32,778 nt of DNA from Candidatus Altimarinota bacterium (GCA_012031035.1 JAAUUT010000067.1:1-32778); one strand, 5' to 3'. Shown: positions 15,851 to 24,728, counted from the first letter of the stretch. Numbers and translations: made by a program. The notes: a model not told the origin generated them from the sequence alone.

Positions 15851-17029
15851 TAGCGTTCTGTTTACTTTTCGGATAATATTTGCAGCACCGTTACAGTCTG
15901 CGTTGATATACCACCATTTGCACCCAACTCGATACAAACCGCGCTTAGTTCTTTTTCCTGAAGGCTTCCAATCATTGGGTTTTTCACCATAAATAGGAAG
16001 ATAGTCGCCATCTAAGAAACTAGCTTTGCTGGTATAGCTTTCTTCAGTCTCAATAAACTGAATTCCATATTGTTCACAGAGTTGAGTGATTCTGTATTTG
16101 AGTCGTGCTGTAGGGATAATCACGAACTCAGAGTTATTCTTTTTGCCTAATTCTATTTGGGTTTTATTCCCCTTATTCCAACCAAAAACAATAGTCCCAA
16201 TATTATTTTCTAGACAATGATTAATTACTATTCTTGCTGCTTTATTAATTCCATCACGTATCTGTCTATTCCGTTTTTCAGTTATTGCAGCTAATTTATT
16301 ATTCCAAAAACCTTGAGGCTTTTTATTTTTAATAGTTGAGACTTGTTTGTTGTACCAACGATTCATTGACTTGATGTGTTTTCCATCAATAATGAAACTC
16401 GTTCCTAAATTAGACACGCAAGTTAACCAGTTGTTCAAGCCTGGGTCAATACCTAAAACATTCTTTGGATTTAAATTAAAACTATCTACTTGTTTTTCAT
16501 AAACAAATTCAAAGTAGAAACATTTATTGCGAGGCAATATTCTTAACTCTTTAATATCTGCAAAGTCAAGATTATTTGGCATTGGAATAAAAAATCTATC
16601 TAGCCCAAACCAAAGCTTGCAGGTTTTCCCCAACGGTACTCTAATTAGATTATCTTTAAGTTTAAGTGCTTGTTTTGGATAGCTAACTGTAGCTACCCCT
16701 CCTTTCTTTCTGTAGTTAGGAATTTTGGGTTTTTCTGTTATCTTTCCGGCTTTATAGGCTTTAACTAACCCATAATATGATTTGAAAGATTCCGCTACAG
16801 TTCTTAATATTTGCTGTGCAGCTTGAGAATGTAAAACTTTGTAGTGTCTATTAGTTTTGTATTCTTGTTCTAAGTCAAATTTACCGATCCCTTTTTGAGT
16901 TTTAAAATACAATTGTCTAGCATAATAAATCCCCATATTAGTTAACTTATGCGACTCTTCACAAAGAAATTTTAATAGGCTAATTAAGTCGTTATTTTGA
17001 TTAACTAGGATTGGCTGACAAGCGTACAT
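15704..17029 (-). CDS. tnpB: TnpB, RNA-guided endonuclease of an IS1341-type element
   Basis: A 441-residue protein starting MYACQPILVN, as full-length TnpBs of this branch do. The helical N-terminal half is followed by a RuvC-like nuclease. Motif I is VLGIDPGLNN with Asp195; motif III is INADCNGAANI with Asp378. The canonical motif II glutamate is replaced: TIVFGWNKG has Gly283. A glutamate in EESYTSKAS (Glu329/Glu330) stands about 47 residues further on, which fits the rearranged catalytic glutamate described for Fanzor and related TnpBs. The four-cysteine zinc finger usual in TnpB is also absent between motif II and III. TnpB cuts DNA guided by omega RNA and helps the transposon persist. 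The C-terminal tail after NIIRK runs into the transposon end and overlaps the candidate guide RNA. Confidence 0.88.
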   Translation of the reverse strand: MYACQPILVNQNNDLISLLKFLCEESHKLTNMGIYYARQLYFKTQKGIGKFDLEQEYKTNRHYKVLHSQAAQQILRTVAESFKSYYGLVKAYKAGKITEKPKIPNYRKKGGVATVSYPKQALKLKDNLIRVPLGKTCKLWFGLDRFFIPMPNNLDFADIKELRILPRNKCFYFEFVYEKQVDSFNLNPKNVLGIDPGLNNWLTCVSNLGTSFIIDGKHIKSMNRWYNKQVSTIKNKKPQGFWNNKLAAITEKRNRQIRDGINKAARIVINHCLENNIGTIVFGWNKGNKTQIELGKKNNSEFVIIPTARLKYRITQLCEQYGIQFIETEESYTSKASFLDGDYLPIYGEKPNDWKPSGKRTKRGLYRVGCKWWYINADCNGAANIIRKVNRTLSIDLSRLSRGVLTRPQRIKLWSASGNVGRRGFSPSEDIRLEFPSEAVL

Positions 17030-17053
17030 TTAACACTCTTAGAAATTAAAAAG

Positions 17054-17059
17054 ATTATA
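17054..17059 (-). promoter_or_regulatory. Possible -10 box for tnpB
   Basis: A perfect TATAAT on the minus strand, 24 bases upstream of the tnpB ATG. No good -35 hexamer is found at 17 bases, so this is a weak call. Confidence 0.35.
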
Positions 17060-17163
17060 TCATAGAACACGATGAATAAATCCGTCTAGGCAAAAAGCCT
17101 CACTCGTTTTCAGCCCTCGGCTAAAAGCACGAGAGCTTTCAACATCGCTTTTTTGTAAAGTAA

Positions 17164-17191
17164 GTAAAGACGCGATATATCGCGTCTTTAC
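17164..17191. repeat. GTAAAGACGCG palindromic element, copy 2, perfect
   Basis: A flawless 28-bp palindrome with half-site GTAAAGACGCGATA. It lies between the transposon end and the dehydrogenase gene and may also serve as a terminator for the latter, about 95 bases after its stop. Confidence 0.8.
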
Positions 17192-17285
17192 GATTCCTGT
17201 AATGATGCCTTCCGTAAAATAATTTTGTGTTTCTACGGATATACTTGCGAACGCCTGGATGCTAAATCGCTGATAACTGCCTTTT

Positions 17286-18320
17286 TCAACCAACCAAAAC
17301 CTTATCCCAAACAGAAGTTGGTAGAAACTCTCTCGCTTTTATGAGCATGGCATTATCTAATTCTTGTTGACATTCGGGCGAGGCGAAAGCGACATCATGA
17401 GCGGCATCTATATTAGGATAATGCTTTTTCACTTCTTGAGCGCGTCGCTTAGACGTATCGATGCGAAGGAAGATTTTTTCCTGTCGTACCCACTCATTCA
17501 TTAAAGCAAGTGCCCTCTCAGAAAAAATCCTCGGTACGGAAGCAGAGACGATTCGGGCATTGGGGGCTAAACTTCTGATGTGATGTTCGTCGATGATATC
17601 TGTGTTGTGACTGCCATCGCTATTTTCCCAAGGAACAGATATGGCAACATAGGTTGCATTTTCAAAAACGCGATCGTAATTTTGGGCACAAACAACTTTT
17701 TTAGAAGGAATGCCTCTTTGCCACAAGGTTAACTGACGCTTGTGGGGATCTTGTAAGGATGGACTGAGTAGGTGAACGTCTAACTCCCATGCAATTCCAT
17801 CGAGAGCGATATTTTTCCCAATGTTGCCCGTGCCAATAATAGCTAACTTGCGTTTCAGTTCAGTTTTGTATAGTTGCAGGTATCGACTCATGTGTTGGGC
17901 AACATAAGGAGAGTTGATACCTGGCAGGTTATCGACACCGACTTGGTACTGCCGTGCCGCCTCTTTATCAATTGCTCTGGTATCTACTCCTCGTCTAATA
18001 ATGAGTAGATTTTTATTATATCCAACGGCTTTTCGCCAAGCTGCGATCGCCAATTTGGGAACCGCATTATTCCCAACAATCAAAACATCGGGTTGAAAGA
18101 CTGTCAGCGCTTGACGTAAGATATCTAAACTCGGATCGTTCTGTTCGTCAGGAGTTTGTTTGAGAGAAATATTAGGAATGTAAATAATTTCTTCGTCGCT
18201 ACCATCTCGGTAAAAAAACTCTTCTGGAAAAGAAAAGATATCCGAGACATTGGCTAATCTTAAACCCAATCTTCGGATAGTGACTGGATGTATTGGGTGT
18301 GAAATGAGGATTTTTGTCAT
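17286..18320 (-). CDS. D-isomer 2-hydroxyacid dehydrogenase-like NAD-binding protein
   Basis: A 344-residue protein with the two-domain layout of D-2-hydroxyacid dehydrogenases. The N-terminal part has PDVLIVGNNAV. The cofactor domain carries a Rossmann fingerprint GTGNIGKNIA at 163-172 and a typical VAISVPW strand, where the family has a TP-motif. The usual catalytic region is altered: SVPRIFSERAL replaces the common ARG-x-x-VDE-x-AL, with a shorter spacing after the Arg, and the conserved PH-x-A histidine near the C-terminus reads ASPE instead. It may therefore act on an unusual substrate or not be a dehydrogenase at all. It lies 48 bases behind the AbrB-type membrane protein gene on the same strand, so the two may be cotranscribed. 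Confidence 0.75.
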   Translation of the reverse strand: MTKILISHPIHPVTIRRLGLRLANVSDIFSFPEEFFYRDGSDEEIIYIPNISLKQTPDEQNDPSLDILRQALTVFQPDVLIVGNNAVPKLAIAAWRKAVGYNKNLLIIRRGVDTRAIDKEAARQYQVGVDNLPGINSPYVAQHMSRYLQLYKTELKRKLAIIGTGNIGKNIALDGIAWELDVHLLSPSLQDPHKRQLTLWQRGIPSKKVVCAQNYDRVFENATYVAISVPWENSDGSHNTDIIDEHHIRSLAPNARIVSASVPRIFSERALALMNEWVRQEKIFLRIDTSKRRAQEVKKHYPNIDAAHDVAFASPECQQELDNAMLIKAREFLPTSVWDKVLVG

Positions 18321-18368
18321 TAGATACCACGAGAATTGGTTTCTGGAAAGCGATCGCAGATTGTCAAA

Positions 18369-19517
18369 CTACTCATTAATCGCTTCCTCGGCAGACTTGG
18401 TGACATTTTCCCGAAAAAAAGTGACAAACCAGGGACAAAATAACAAAATTAGTAGCATTCGCGTCATCTGCATTGCTAGCACTAAACCAGAGTCCCCGCC
18501 CATCTGAAGCGTCATCGCCATAATAGGAGTAATCCCGCCAGGGGTAGATCCCAAAATAGCGGAGACTGGATTTACGCCAGTCACTAAATGAAACCCGTAT
18601 CCAGTTCCCAGACAAATGAAAATTAACAGCAACACTAAAACTAGCTCTAACAATACAGCTTTTAAAAGTTTGCGGACGGCGTGCCAGTCGAATTTTAACC
18701 CTATAGAAAGTCCCAATAGGAGTAATCCCCCCATAAACACTGACTGCGGTATTTGTATTTGATAAGGTAAAACTAAAAACACGACTAACCCAACCAAAAA
18801 GGGGCCGAGAAATAGGGATGCAGGCAAACGCACTTTACGTCCGACCCAAATTCCTAAACTAGCGCATCCTGCTAAGATCCCAAGATTTAACAATGCAGGT
18901 AGCGGCGGATGGGTCTTCACTGGAAGAATGGCAACAGTCTCAATGGTTGAATCGATAGGAAAGAATAAGCTAATTATGGCAGGAATGGTTAAGGCAACTA
19001 GCAAAAGTCGAAAATACTGAAGTATTGCTACTGCGATCGCATCTGCTCCCATTTCTTCACTCATGGCAACAATGCTCGGACTTGCACCAGGAATGCTACC
19101 TAAAAAACTCGTCACGCGATCGATCCCTGCCCAACGCCATAATAAATATCCGTTCAGCAAACTCATAATACCTGTAATGAAAATACAAATGAGTAAGGGG
19201 ACAGCATAAGTTGCTGCTGTTGTCAAGGTATTTGGCGAAAAGCGAAGAGATGTTTCCAGCGCAATAATGGCTTGACCGACAATAGAAAACGTTGTAGGAA
19301 ATGGTTTGGGATATTCCTGAGCGACAACATAGACAATTCCGACTAACATAGGAGCTAGCAACCAAGCAAGCGGAACGTGTAACCAGTTGAAGATTACACT
19401 AGCTACAATAGCAGTGGCTAACTGTGCTGCGATTATTGCCATGTTTGATAGCCTCGATCTAGATCGAAATTGCTGTGCCCCTCGGATAAGGCGATTTTGA
19501 ATTCCTTCTACCAGCAT
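18369..19517 (-). CDS. AbrB-duplication family integral membrane protein
   Basis: A 382-residue, very hydrophobic protein with about ten membrane helices. The two halves are homologous: GSIPGASPSIVAMSEEMGAD in the first matches GSTPGGITPIMAMTLQMGGD in the second, each followed by a QYFR/QMTR and a hydrophobic helix. This is the hallmark of the AbrB_dup family (PF05145, once called putative ammonia monooxygenase), a presumed transporter and not the AbrB transcription factor. The substrate is unknown. The frame opens at 19517, but an ATG at 19442 has GAGG nine bases upstream (19452-19455) and starts right at the first membrane helix, so the protein may be 357 residues long. The dehydrogenase-like gene follows 48 bases later. 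Confidence 0.8.
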   Translation of the reverse strand: MLVEGIQNRLIRGAQQFRSRSRLSNMAIIAAQLATAIVASVIFNWLHVPLAWLLAPMLVGIVYVVAQEYPKPFPTTFSIVGQAIIALETSLRFSPNTLTTAATYAVPLLICIFITGIMSLLNGYLLWRWAGIDRVTSFLGSIPGASPSIVAMSEEMGADAIAVAILQYFRLLLVALTIPAIISLFFPIDSTIETVAILPVKTHPPLPALLNLGILAGCASLGIWVGRKVRLPASLFLGPFLVGLVVFLVLPYQIQIPQSVFMGGLLLLGLSIGLKFDWHAVRKLLKAVLLELVLVLLLIFICLGTGYGFHLVTGVNPVSAILGSTPGGITPIMAMTLQMGGDSGLVLAMQMTRMLLILLFCPWFVTFFRENVTKSAEEAINE

Positions 19518-19618
19518 GAAGTAAAAATTTGTAATGAATTCTCTTGTAGAGCGGTCACAGTTATGTTAACATCGCAAAGATATTTCGATCCGAAAATGAG
19601 CGTCATGTCAAAAATTGC

Positions 19619-20776
19619 TTACTTATTTAGACGACTCAACGCTTCTTGATAATAAATTAGGGTTTGACGAGCAATCCTATCCCAACTGTAGTTTTGCGCA
19701 GTCGCACGAGCATTACGACGCAACCATTTTAGATAAGGGCGATCGCAAATTAACTGATTTAAAGCTTCCTCGATCGCAACATCGTCGCGGGGTGGGATGA
19801 CTAAACCATCGTAGCCATTGCTGATAATTTCTAATGGGCCTGGGGTGGCTGTGGTAATGGGTGCTAAACCACAAGCCATCGCTTCGACTAATGCCATCCC
19901 AAAAGCTTCAGAGGTACTAGGAAAGAGTTTGATGTGATAGCCTTGTAAGAGATTGGGCAAGTCTTTATGTCGATAGTAAGGAATTACTTTAACGCGATCG
20001 CGTACTGCTGGATCGAAGTCTGCATAAACTTGGGCAGGATCTTGACATTCGCGACATTTTGTGCCAAAAAATCCTATTTTGACTTGGGGATAGCGATTCA
20101 ATATGCGATTGAGTGCGGGGACGCTATATTGTATGCCTTTACGGGGAATATAGGTTCCGATTTGGGCAATGCGAATTTCTGCCTCTTCTGCTATGCTCGT
20201 TGGTTCGAGGGGCAAGTTGAGAAATGATTCAGGAATGCCATTGATAATGAGTCGCGTTTTTTCAGGTTTTACACCTAATTGTGCGATCGCGTATTTTTGG
20301 GCGTTACGATTGAGTAATAAAACTAAATCGGCATAGTATAGAGAAGTTGCTTCTTCCCAGAGTCGAATGCTGCCGCGATAGAGGGGATATTGCCAACTCA
20401 TGGGGCGTTTTCCTAGCTTGACATCTTCTAGGAATTCTAAGTGTTCGATGTATTCTAAACCGTGATCTCTGGCGACGATAAGCGGAGGGTGTTTACTTCG
20501 GCTAGAAAGTAGTTTCGACCACAACCATGTATCGCCAGTGGAAGCATCCACAACATCAATTTTTTGCTCTTTCGTAAGCTTCCAGATATGATAGGCAACA
20601 AATTCAGGAAAAACGATTCTTTTAACGATATTGGGCAATTCTTTGGGTAAATCATCAAAAGAGTAGTAGTATACTTCATGTCCTAATTGCTGATAAGCTT
20701 GACCGAGTTGCCATGTTACACCAGCAGCCCCCGCATTGCGATTAAACTCGTAGTGTATGACGAGCAAAATTTTCAT
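19619..20776 (-). CDS. GT4 glycosyltransferase
   Basis: A 385-residue GT-B fold transferase. The N-terminus MKILLVIHYEFNRNAGAAGVTWQ has the glycine-rich acceptor-side loop of the family. The C-terminal domain has IAQIGTYIPRKG and the E-x7-E motif SEAFGMALVE with Glu290 and Glu298, followed by AMACGLAPI. It transfers a sugar from a nucleotide-sugar to a growing glycan at the cytoplasmic side of the membrane; the sugar cannot be told. Its ATG overlaps the TGA of the upstream GT4 gene by four bases (ATGA), so translation is probably coupled. It is the last gene of the exopolysaccharide run; about 100 bases of spacer follow before the AbrB-type gene. Confidence 0.88.
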   Translation of the reverse strand: MKILLVIHYEFNRNAGAAGVTWQLGQAYQQLGHEVYYYSFDDLPKELPNIVKRIVFPEFVAYHIWKLTKEQKIDVVDASTGDTWLWSKLLSSRSKHPPLIVARDHGLEYIEHLEFLEDVKLGKRPMSWQYPLYRGSIRLWEEATSLYYADLVLLLNRNAQKYAIAQLGVKPEKTRLIINGIPESFLNLPLEPTSIAEEAEIRIAQIGTYIPRKGIQYSVPALNRILNRYPQVKIGFFGTKCRECQDPAQVYADFDPAVRDRVKVIPYYRHKDLPNLLQGYHIKLFPSTSEAFGMALVEAMACGLAPITTATPGPLEIISNGYDGLVIPPRDDVAIEEALNQLICDRPYLKWLRRNARATAQNYSWDRIARQTLIYYQEALSRLNK

Positions 20777-21911
20777 TGGTTAGTTACATCGTGAAATAAA
20801 TTTTCTAAAATTTGACAGTGAATTTGAGCATTAAATTTCTTTTCGGCAATTTCGCGTCCTTTTATGCCCATTTCTTTTGCTAATGCAGGGTTTTCCATCA
20901 AAAGGCGAATTTTACAAGCCAAATCGTTGCGATCGCCTTTTTCAATTAAAAATCCTGTTTCTTCATGTACTACTATTTCAGGAATGGCATTAATCTTAGT
21001 AGCAATAACAGGTAAACCCGCCGCCATTGCTTCAATAAATACCCAGCCAAAACCTTCAAAATAGGTAGGCATTACAAATACATCTGCTTGATGGTATAGT
21101 TCGAGCCATTGAGGAGTATAAGCTTTAATATTGTTATGAATGTAAACGTTAGGATAATCGCATTTAATCGGTGTGTGAGTGACTAAATGTAGTTCGGCTT
21201 CCTTGTAAAAAAGCTTGAGAAAAACATCTAAAACATCATTTCCCCCTTTGCGATCGAAGTCGTTACCCACAAAAAGAATATTGAAAGGTTTTTGAAGATT
21301 TTTATTAATCGGTGGAGTTAGTTTAGTAAGATTTACGCCGGGATAAATAACCTTCACCTTTTCAGGATGAATATTGTAATCTTCGATAACTGATTTTCTT
21401 GCCCATTGCGATCGCGTGACAATTTTAGTAGCATTTTCAAAAACTTGTTTTCCTAAATAAAGATTAGGGGAATAAGTCCATTGAAAGTCAGGATCGGTTT
21501 GTTCTTGTGCGGCGAGGGAAGTCGTCATGTCGAGACTAACAACCGTTGGAATTTTTTTAATTAAATCTATTGACAAAAATGCCAGTATGTAAGTGTGAAA
21601 GTGAAGTGCAGAATAGTTTTTATAACTAATTTTTCTTAAAGCTAACTGTCTTGCCATGTAAGCATAAGAGAGTTGAGCGCGGAAACGAAAAAAATCTAAA
21701 TTCTGTTTTGAATCCAGCGATCGCCAACCGATAAACTGAGTAATTTTCTAATAATTTTTGCATCCAGATTTCTTTCTTCGTGATACCAATAAAAATCTAC
21801 TTGAGTTGTGTCAGATTTTTGAAATCCTTCTCTTAATAAATTGCCATAGGTTCCATGTCCCATGTGTTGTTCCATTAAAGAAAGAATTCTGAGTAGATTT
21901 TTCTCATTCAT
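20773..21911 (-). pseudogene. GT4 glycosyltransferase, split by a one-base frameshift
   Basis: Two frames belong to one gene. The first (21911-21696) gives 71 residues with the N-terminal motif MEQHMGHGTYGNLLREG and stops after DRWIQNRI. The second (to 20773) continues with NLDFFRFRAQLSYAYMARQL and carries the rest of the enzyme, including LFVGNDFDRKGG and E-x7-E in FEGFGWVFIEAMAAG. Adding one A to the AAAA run (minus strand, 21706-21709) changes QNRI-stop into QKQNLDFF and gives a normal 379-residue GT4. The lesion is thus a single missing base, real or a sequencing error. As read, the longer part lacks the acceptor-side N-terminus and is probably inactive. The gene sits in the glycosyltransferase run and overlaps the next gene by four bases. 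Confidence 0.85.
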
Positions 21912-21928
21912 AATAAAAATAGTCTATT

Positions 21929-22813
21929 TCAATTTTTAATCATAGATAGGCGTATTTCTTCCAAAACCTTGACATAATAAATAAATAAAATAATAAAAAA
22001 CAAATTTAGTTTTTGTTTTCTCGATTGAAGTTTATTTGTTGAAAAAGCTTTTCGGAAAGCCGATCTTAACGGAGGGTTTAAATTCAAGATAAGTGCGATC
22101 GCCTTTTTCCAAGTTAAAGAATTATTGGGGTTGCGATCGCGCGAACCTTTTGTTTGACGAATTACTTTTTTGATTAATTGTTTGAGAGAGTTTCTAGCTG
22201 GATGAAATACGCAACAATCTTCACTATAACTAACTACATAGCTATGAGAAAATACTCGCCCTCCCCATTCAGCATCGCCACCAGATTGTAAATCTGAATT
22301 AAAATAACCAACTTCCTCAAACAGTTGCTTATAAGTAAATAAGTTGGCGGTTGCTCCAAAATGATATTCTTTAACATATTTTTTTTGTTGAAGATTAGTA
22401 ATGCTATCAAAAACTTCTATAGCTGTTGGAGCATTAAAACGTTTAAAAAAAAATTCTATTTTTCCTGCAATTAAACCATAATTTGGGAGAGACAATAATG
22501 CTTTAACTCCGTTTTCAATCCAAGTATCGGTAGGAAGACAATCAGAATCTGTAAATGCTAAAATTTCTCCACTAGATATAGCAATTCCATGATTTCGAGC
22601 AGAATAAGAACCTAATTTTGATTCGTAAGTCAATAAAGCTCTTGGGTATTTTTCGATTAGTAACTCGATATTTTCAATCGAACCATTATCAACAACAATT
22701 ACTTCGTAAAGTTCTTGTGGATAGGTTTGTTGTTCTAAGGCTTTTAAACAAATTTTCAGTCGTTTAAAGTCATTTAGAACGGGGATAATAACGGAAACAA
22801 ATGGTTGTTTCAT
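21929..22813 (-). CDS. GT2 glycosyltransferase
   Basis: A 294-residue GT-A transferase. It starts MKQPFVSVIIPVLND, the usual opening of the family; a GTG further up (22834) lies in repeat sequence and is not preferred. VIVVDNGS binds the nucleotide, AFTDSDCLP holds the metal-binding DSD, and GATANLF plus SGGDAEWGGR form the acceptor side with the likely catalytic acid. A hydrophobic segment near the C-terminus (LFFIILFIYYVKVL) suggests membrane contact. The start lies inside the end of the upstream GT2 frame (44-base overlap), and the frameshifted GT4 follows after 17 bases, so the genes are probably cotranscribed. Confidence 0.85.
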   Translation of the reverse strand: MKQPFVSVIIPVLNDFKRLKICLKALEQQTYPQELYEVIVVDNGSIENIELLIEKYPRALLTYESKLGSYSARNHGIAISSGEILAFTDSDCLPTDTWIENGVKALLSLPNYGLIAGKIEFFFKRFNAPTAIEVFDSITNLQQKKYVKEYHFGATANLFTYKQLFEEVGYFNSDLQSGGDAEWGGRVFSHSYVVSYSEDCCVFHPARNSLKQLIKKVIRQTKGSRDRNPNNSLTWKKAIALILNLNPPLRSAFRKAFSTNKLQSRKQKLNLFFIILFIYYVKVLEEIRLSMIKN

Positions 22814-23903
22814 TTTTGTCTCGCACGGAGTCACAGAGGCACGGAGAAGAGGAGAGGAGAGTTTTTAAGGCGATCTTATTTCTATTTTTTTCATACATAT
22901 CGAGTAATAAATCAGGTTGAATATAGGCAATAATCCGCCCAATACTGAAAAGAAATCTGAACCATAAAATAAATGGAATTGCCAAGGGAAGCATAATTAA
23001 ACGACTGGGATTTTCTTGAAAGACTTCGAGTGCTTGTTTTGGTTTTAAAGGTTCTAAAATTTTACGAATGACAGCACTAATTATTTGTGCTGTTGTTTTA
23101 TTTTCCATCAAAGAGGAAAGATTATCTTGTTGTTGAGTCAAAAGAAATTTAGTGCGTTTGCTAATAACATCGTCGCGACCATAGAGGAGATAACGCCAAG
23201 AGATAAATGAGAGTGTTGGAGGTTCGTGAATTGCCCTCGCTTGGGGATGTTTCCAAATTTTATATCCTTTTATTTCGCATAGATCGTAAGTGTGGACTTT
23301 ACAATGACCTCGATATAAGGGTAAGTCTATTGGTATGGGATTTTGTAATAAAAAGGTACGACGAAAAGCAACACCATTTAAGTGATAGTGATTGGTTTCA
23401 TAGGGGGTTTCTTTTCCTGAAAATCTCCGAAATAAGTAATTCATTGCGATGGCGAGTTCGTAGGGATTTCTAATTGGTGTAGTTGTCTCGCCAGCAATAA
23501 TATTAATTTCTGGATGTTCTATAAGAGGAGTCAGGATATTTCTTAACCAATGGGGTTCATAAACACAATCGGAATCGCAAAAAATAACAAATTCACCTGT
23601 GGCAAGGGTTGCGCCTTTCATTTTGGCAGCATGGTAGCTAATGCCAGGAATTGAGATTACTTTAATCCAGGAATAGTTTGAGCAAAGTTGTTTGATAACT
23701 TCTTTAGGTGCATTCCCACCATCAACGATTAAAAATTCATTTGCCGATTCGGGTGAGATATCTTGTTTTTCTAAGGAAGCTAAACTTTTATAGATATTGT
23801 CTAACTCAACACTGGAAAGATTTTCTGTTTCATAAATAATTGAAAAGCTAGGGAATGGCTTCTCGATTTCTCGTTTAAAAAATTCTTCTTGAAGATGTAT
23901 CAT
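22770..23903 (-). CDS. GT2 glycosyltransferase with a repeat-derived C-terminus
   Basis: A 377-residue GT2 protein. The ATG at 23903 is chosen because AAAGGAG stands eight bases upstream (23918-23912); the frame is open up to 23933. Motifs: FLIVDGG, VIFCDSDCVYEP (DSD metal site), INIIAGETTTP and an acceptor region with YRGHCKVHTYDL. A hydrophobic stretch (LPLAIPFILWFRFLFSIGRIIAYI) near the end suggests membrane attachment. The last 30 or so residues (from SSSPCLCDSV) are translated from a dispersed spacer-type repeat and do not look like family sequence, so the original stop was probably lost by repeat insertion. The start is preceded by the methyltransferase stop, 33 bases away. Confidence 0.82.
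   Translation of the reverse strand: MIHLQEEFFKREIEKPFPSFSIIYETENLSSVELDNIYKSLASLEKQDISPESANEFLIVDGGNAPKEVIKQLCSNYSWIKVISIPGISYHAAKMKGATLATGEFVIFCDSDCVYEPHWLRNILTPLIEHPEINIIAGETTTPIRNPYELAIAMNYLFRRFSGKETPYETNHYHLNGVAFRRTFLLQNPIPIDLPLYRGHCKVHTYDLCEIKGYKIWKHPQARAIHEPPTLSFISWRYLLYGRDDVISKRTKFLLTQQQDNLSSLMENKTTAQIISAVIRKILEPLKPKQALEVFQENPSRLIMLPLAIPFILWFRFLFSIGRIIAYIQPDLLLDMYEKNRNKIALKTLLSSSPCLCDSVRDKNETTICFRYYPRSK
22814..22866. repeat. Dispersed spacer repeat translated at a gene end
   Basis: The words CTCTCCTCTTCTCCGTGCC and TCTGTGACTCCGTGCGAGAC (minus strand) belong to a CTC/CCGTG-type spacer repeat frequent in cyanobacteria. Here it forms the 3' end of one GT2 gene and the leader of the next. 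Confidence 0.55.
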
Positions 23904-23936
23904 GAGACTAACTCCTTTTGCGATCGCTGCCATTTT

Positions 23937-24728
23937 TTACTTAACCAAGAAAGCTAGCTTCGGGCCCAGATAAACTATAGATTTTCCTTTTTCTTTAGCA
24001 AAATCTTGAAATGCCGTATTTTTCTTTCGTTCGATGTTATCAGACATTAATACTCCTCCTTGACGCAAGACTTCATAGGTTTGGTTAAATTCAAACCACA
24101 TACAATTGTAAGAATGTTCGCTATCGTGCATAAAAAAATCAATTTCTTTAACTTTTTCTAATAGTTCGGGTAATTTATCTTGACTTTTCCCCAAAATAAG
24201 TTCCCATCTGTTTCTTAAATAAGTTGGAATTATCCAACCCGATTCCTTATCTTTAGGAATTGCAGCACCTTTTTTTCCTTCCCAAAAATAGCCTTCTTCA
24301 TAATCCATACCCACCACTTCAGGCAAATCAATAGAATAGAGCTTTCCTTTTTGATTTTTTTCTAAGGCGAGAAGCAAGAAAGTTGTCGAAACTCCGTTAC
24401 AAACTCCCGTTTCAACCGCTATTTCTGGCTGAATTTTTCTAAAAATAGAATATAAATAGATACCTTTTTCTAAAGGCATTGCTCCAGTTTTGTATTGATA
24501 ACCTTTCTTATTAACTCCAGTGACATTTTGAGCAAATTCTTCTAATTTTTCATTAATTTCATCTATAATTTTGCTTTGAAGAAACTCGTCTCGATACTGT
24601 TTTATTTCCGATTGACTTAAAGAAAGGCTTTGATAAAGTTTATCTTGAAGAATAAACTCAAGTGACTTGTCTTTAATAAAGTATTTAACTCGATGAACGA
24701 TTGGCGATCGCAAAATATTAAGATTCAT
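23937..24728 (-). CDS. Class I SAM-dependent methyltransferase
   Basis: A 263-residue protein. Motif I is AVETGVCNGVSTTFLLLAL (106-108 ETG), followed by YSIDLPE with the ribose-binding acidic residue, and later IDFFMHDSEHSY and GGVLMSDNI. This layout fits the Methyltransf_24 type often found in polysaccharide loci, where it would methylate a sugar or a biosynthetic intermediate. The acceptor is not predictable. The first 70 residues are helical and charged without recognised motif. The gene lies between glycosyltransferase genes with gaps of 24 and about 33 bases, which supports a role in the same pathway. Confidence 0.82.
   Translation of the reverse strand: MNLNILRSPIVHRVKYFIKDKSLEFILQDKLYQSLSLSQSEIKQYRDEFLQSKIIDEINEKLEEFAQNVTGVNKKGYQYKTGAMPLEKGIYLYSIFRKIQPEIAVETGVCNGVSTTFLLLALEKNQKGKLYSIDLPEVVGMDYEEGYFWEGKKGAAIPKDKESGWIIPTYLRNRWELILGKSQDKLPELLEKVKEIDFFMHDSEHSYNCMWFEFNQTYEVLRQGGVLMSDNIERKKNTAFQDFAKEKGKSIVYLGPKLAFLVK

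Larger units (their letters stand above)
15692..17133 (-). mobile_element. IS200/IS605-family (IS1341-type) tnpB-only transposon
   Basis: The element is defined by a complete tnpB without tnpA and by hairpins at both flanks. On the 3' side of tnpB, CCCCC (15697-15701) pairs with GGGG (15722-15725) around an inner GCTT/AAGC stem. On the 5' side, AGGC-AAAAA-GCCT (17088-17100) and a longer imperfect hairpin, CTCG-TTTT-AGCC with GGCT-AAAA-CGAG (17103-17133), stand before the gene. IS605-type ends carry such subterminal hairpins and make no target duplication, so exact borders cannot be fixed from one copy. It would need a TnpA in trans to move. It sits directly behind the kinase gene without disrupting it. 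Confidence 0.75.

Noticed and set aside
17060..17293. A 77-codon leftward frame between tnpB and the dehydrogenase
   Set aside because: It runs through the transposon end hairpins and the 28-bp palindrome, so its sequence is dictated by repeats; no family resemblance.
18369..19517. AbrB transcription factor
   Set aside because: The protein is all membrane helices with an internal duplication; it lacks the small DNA-binding AbrB fold.
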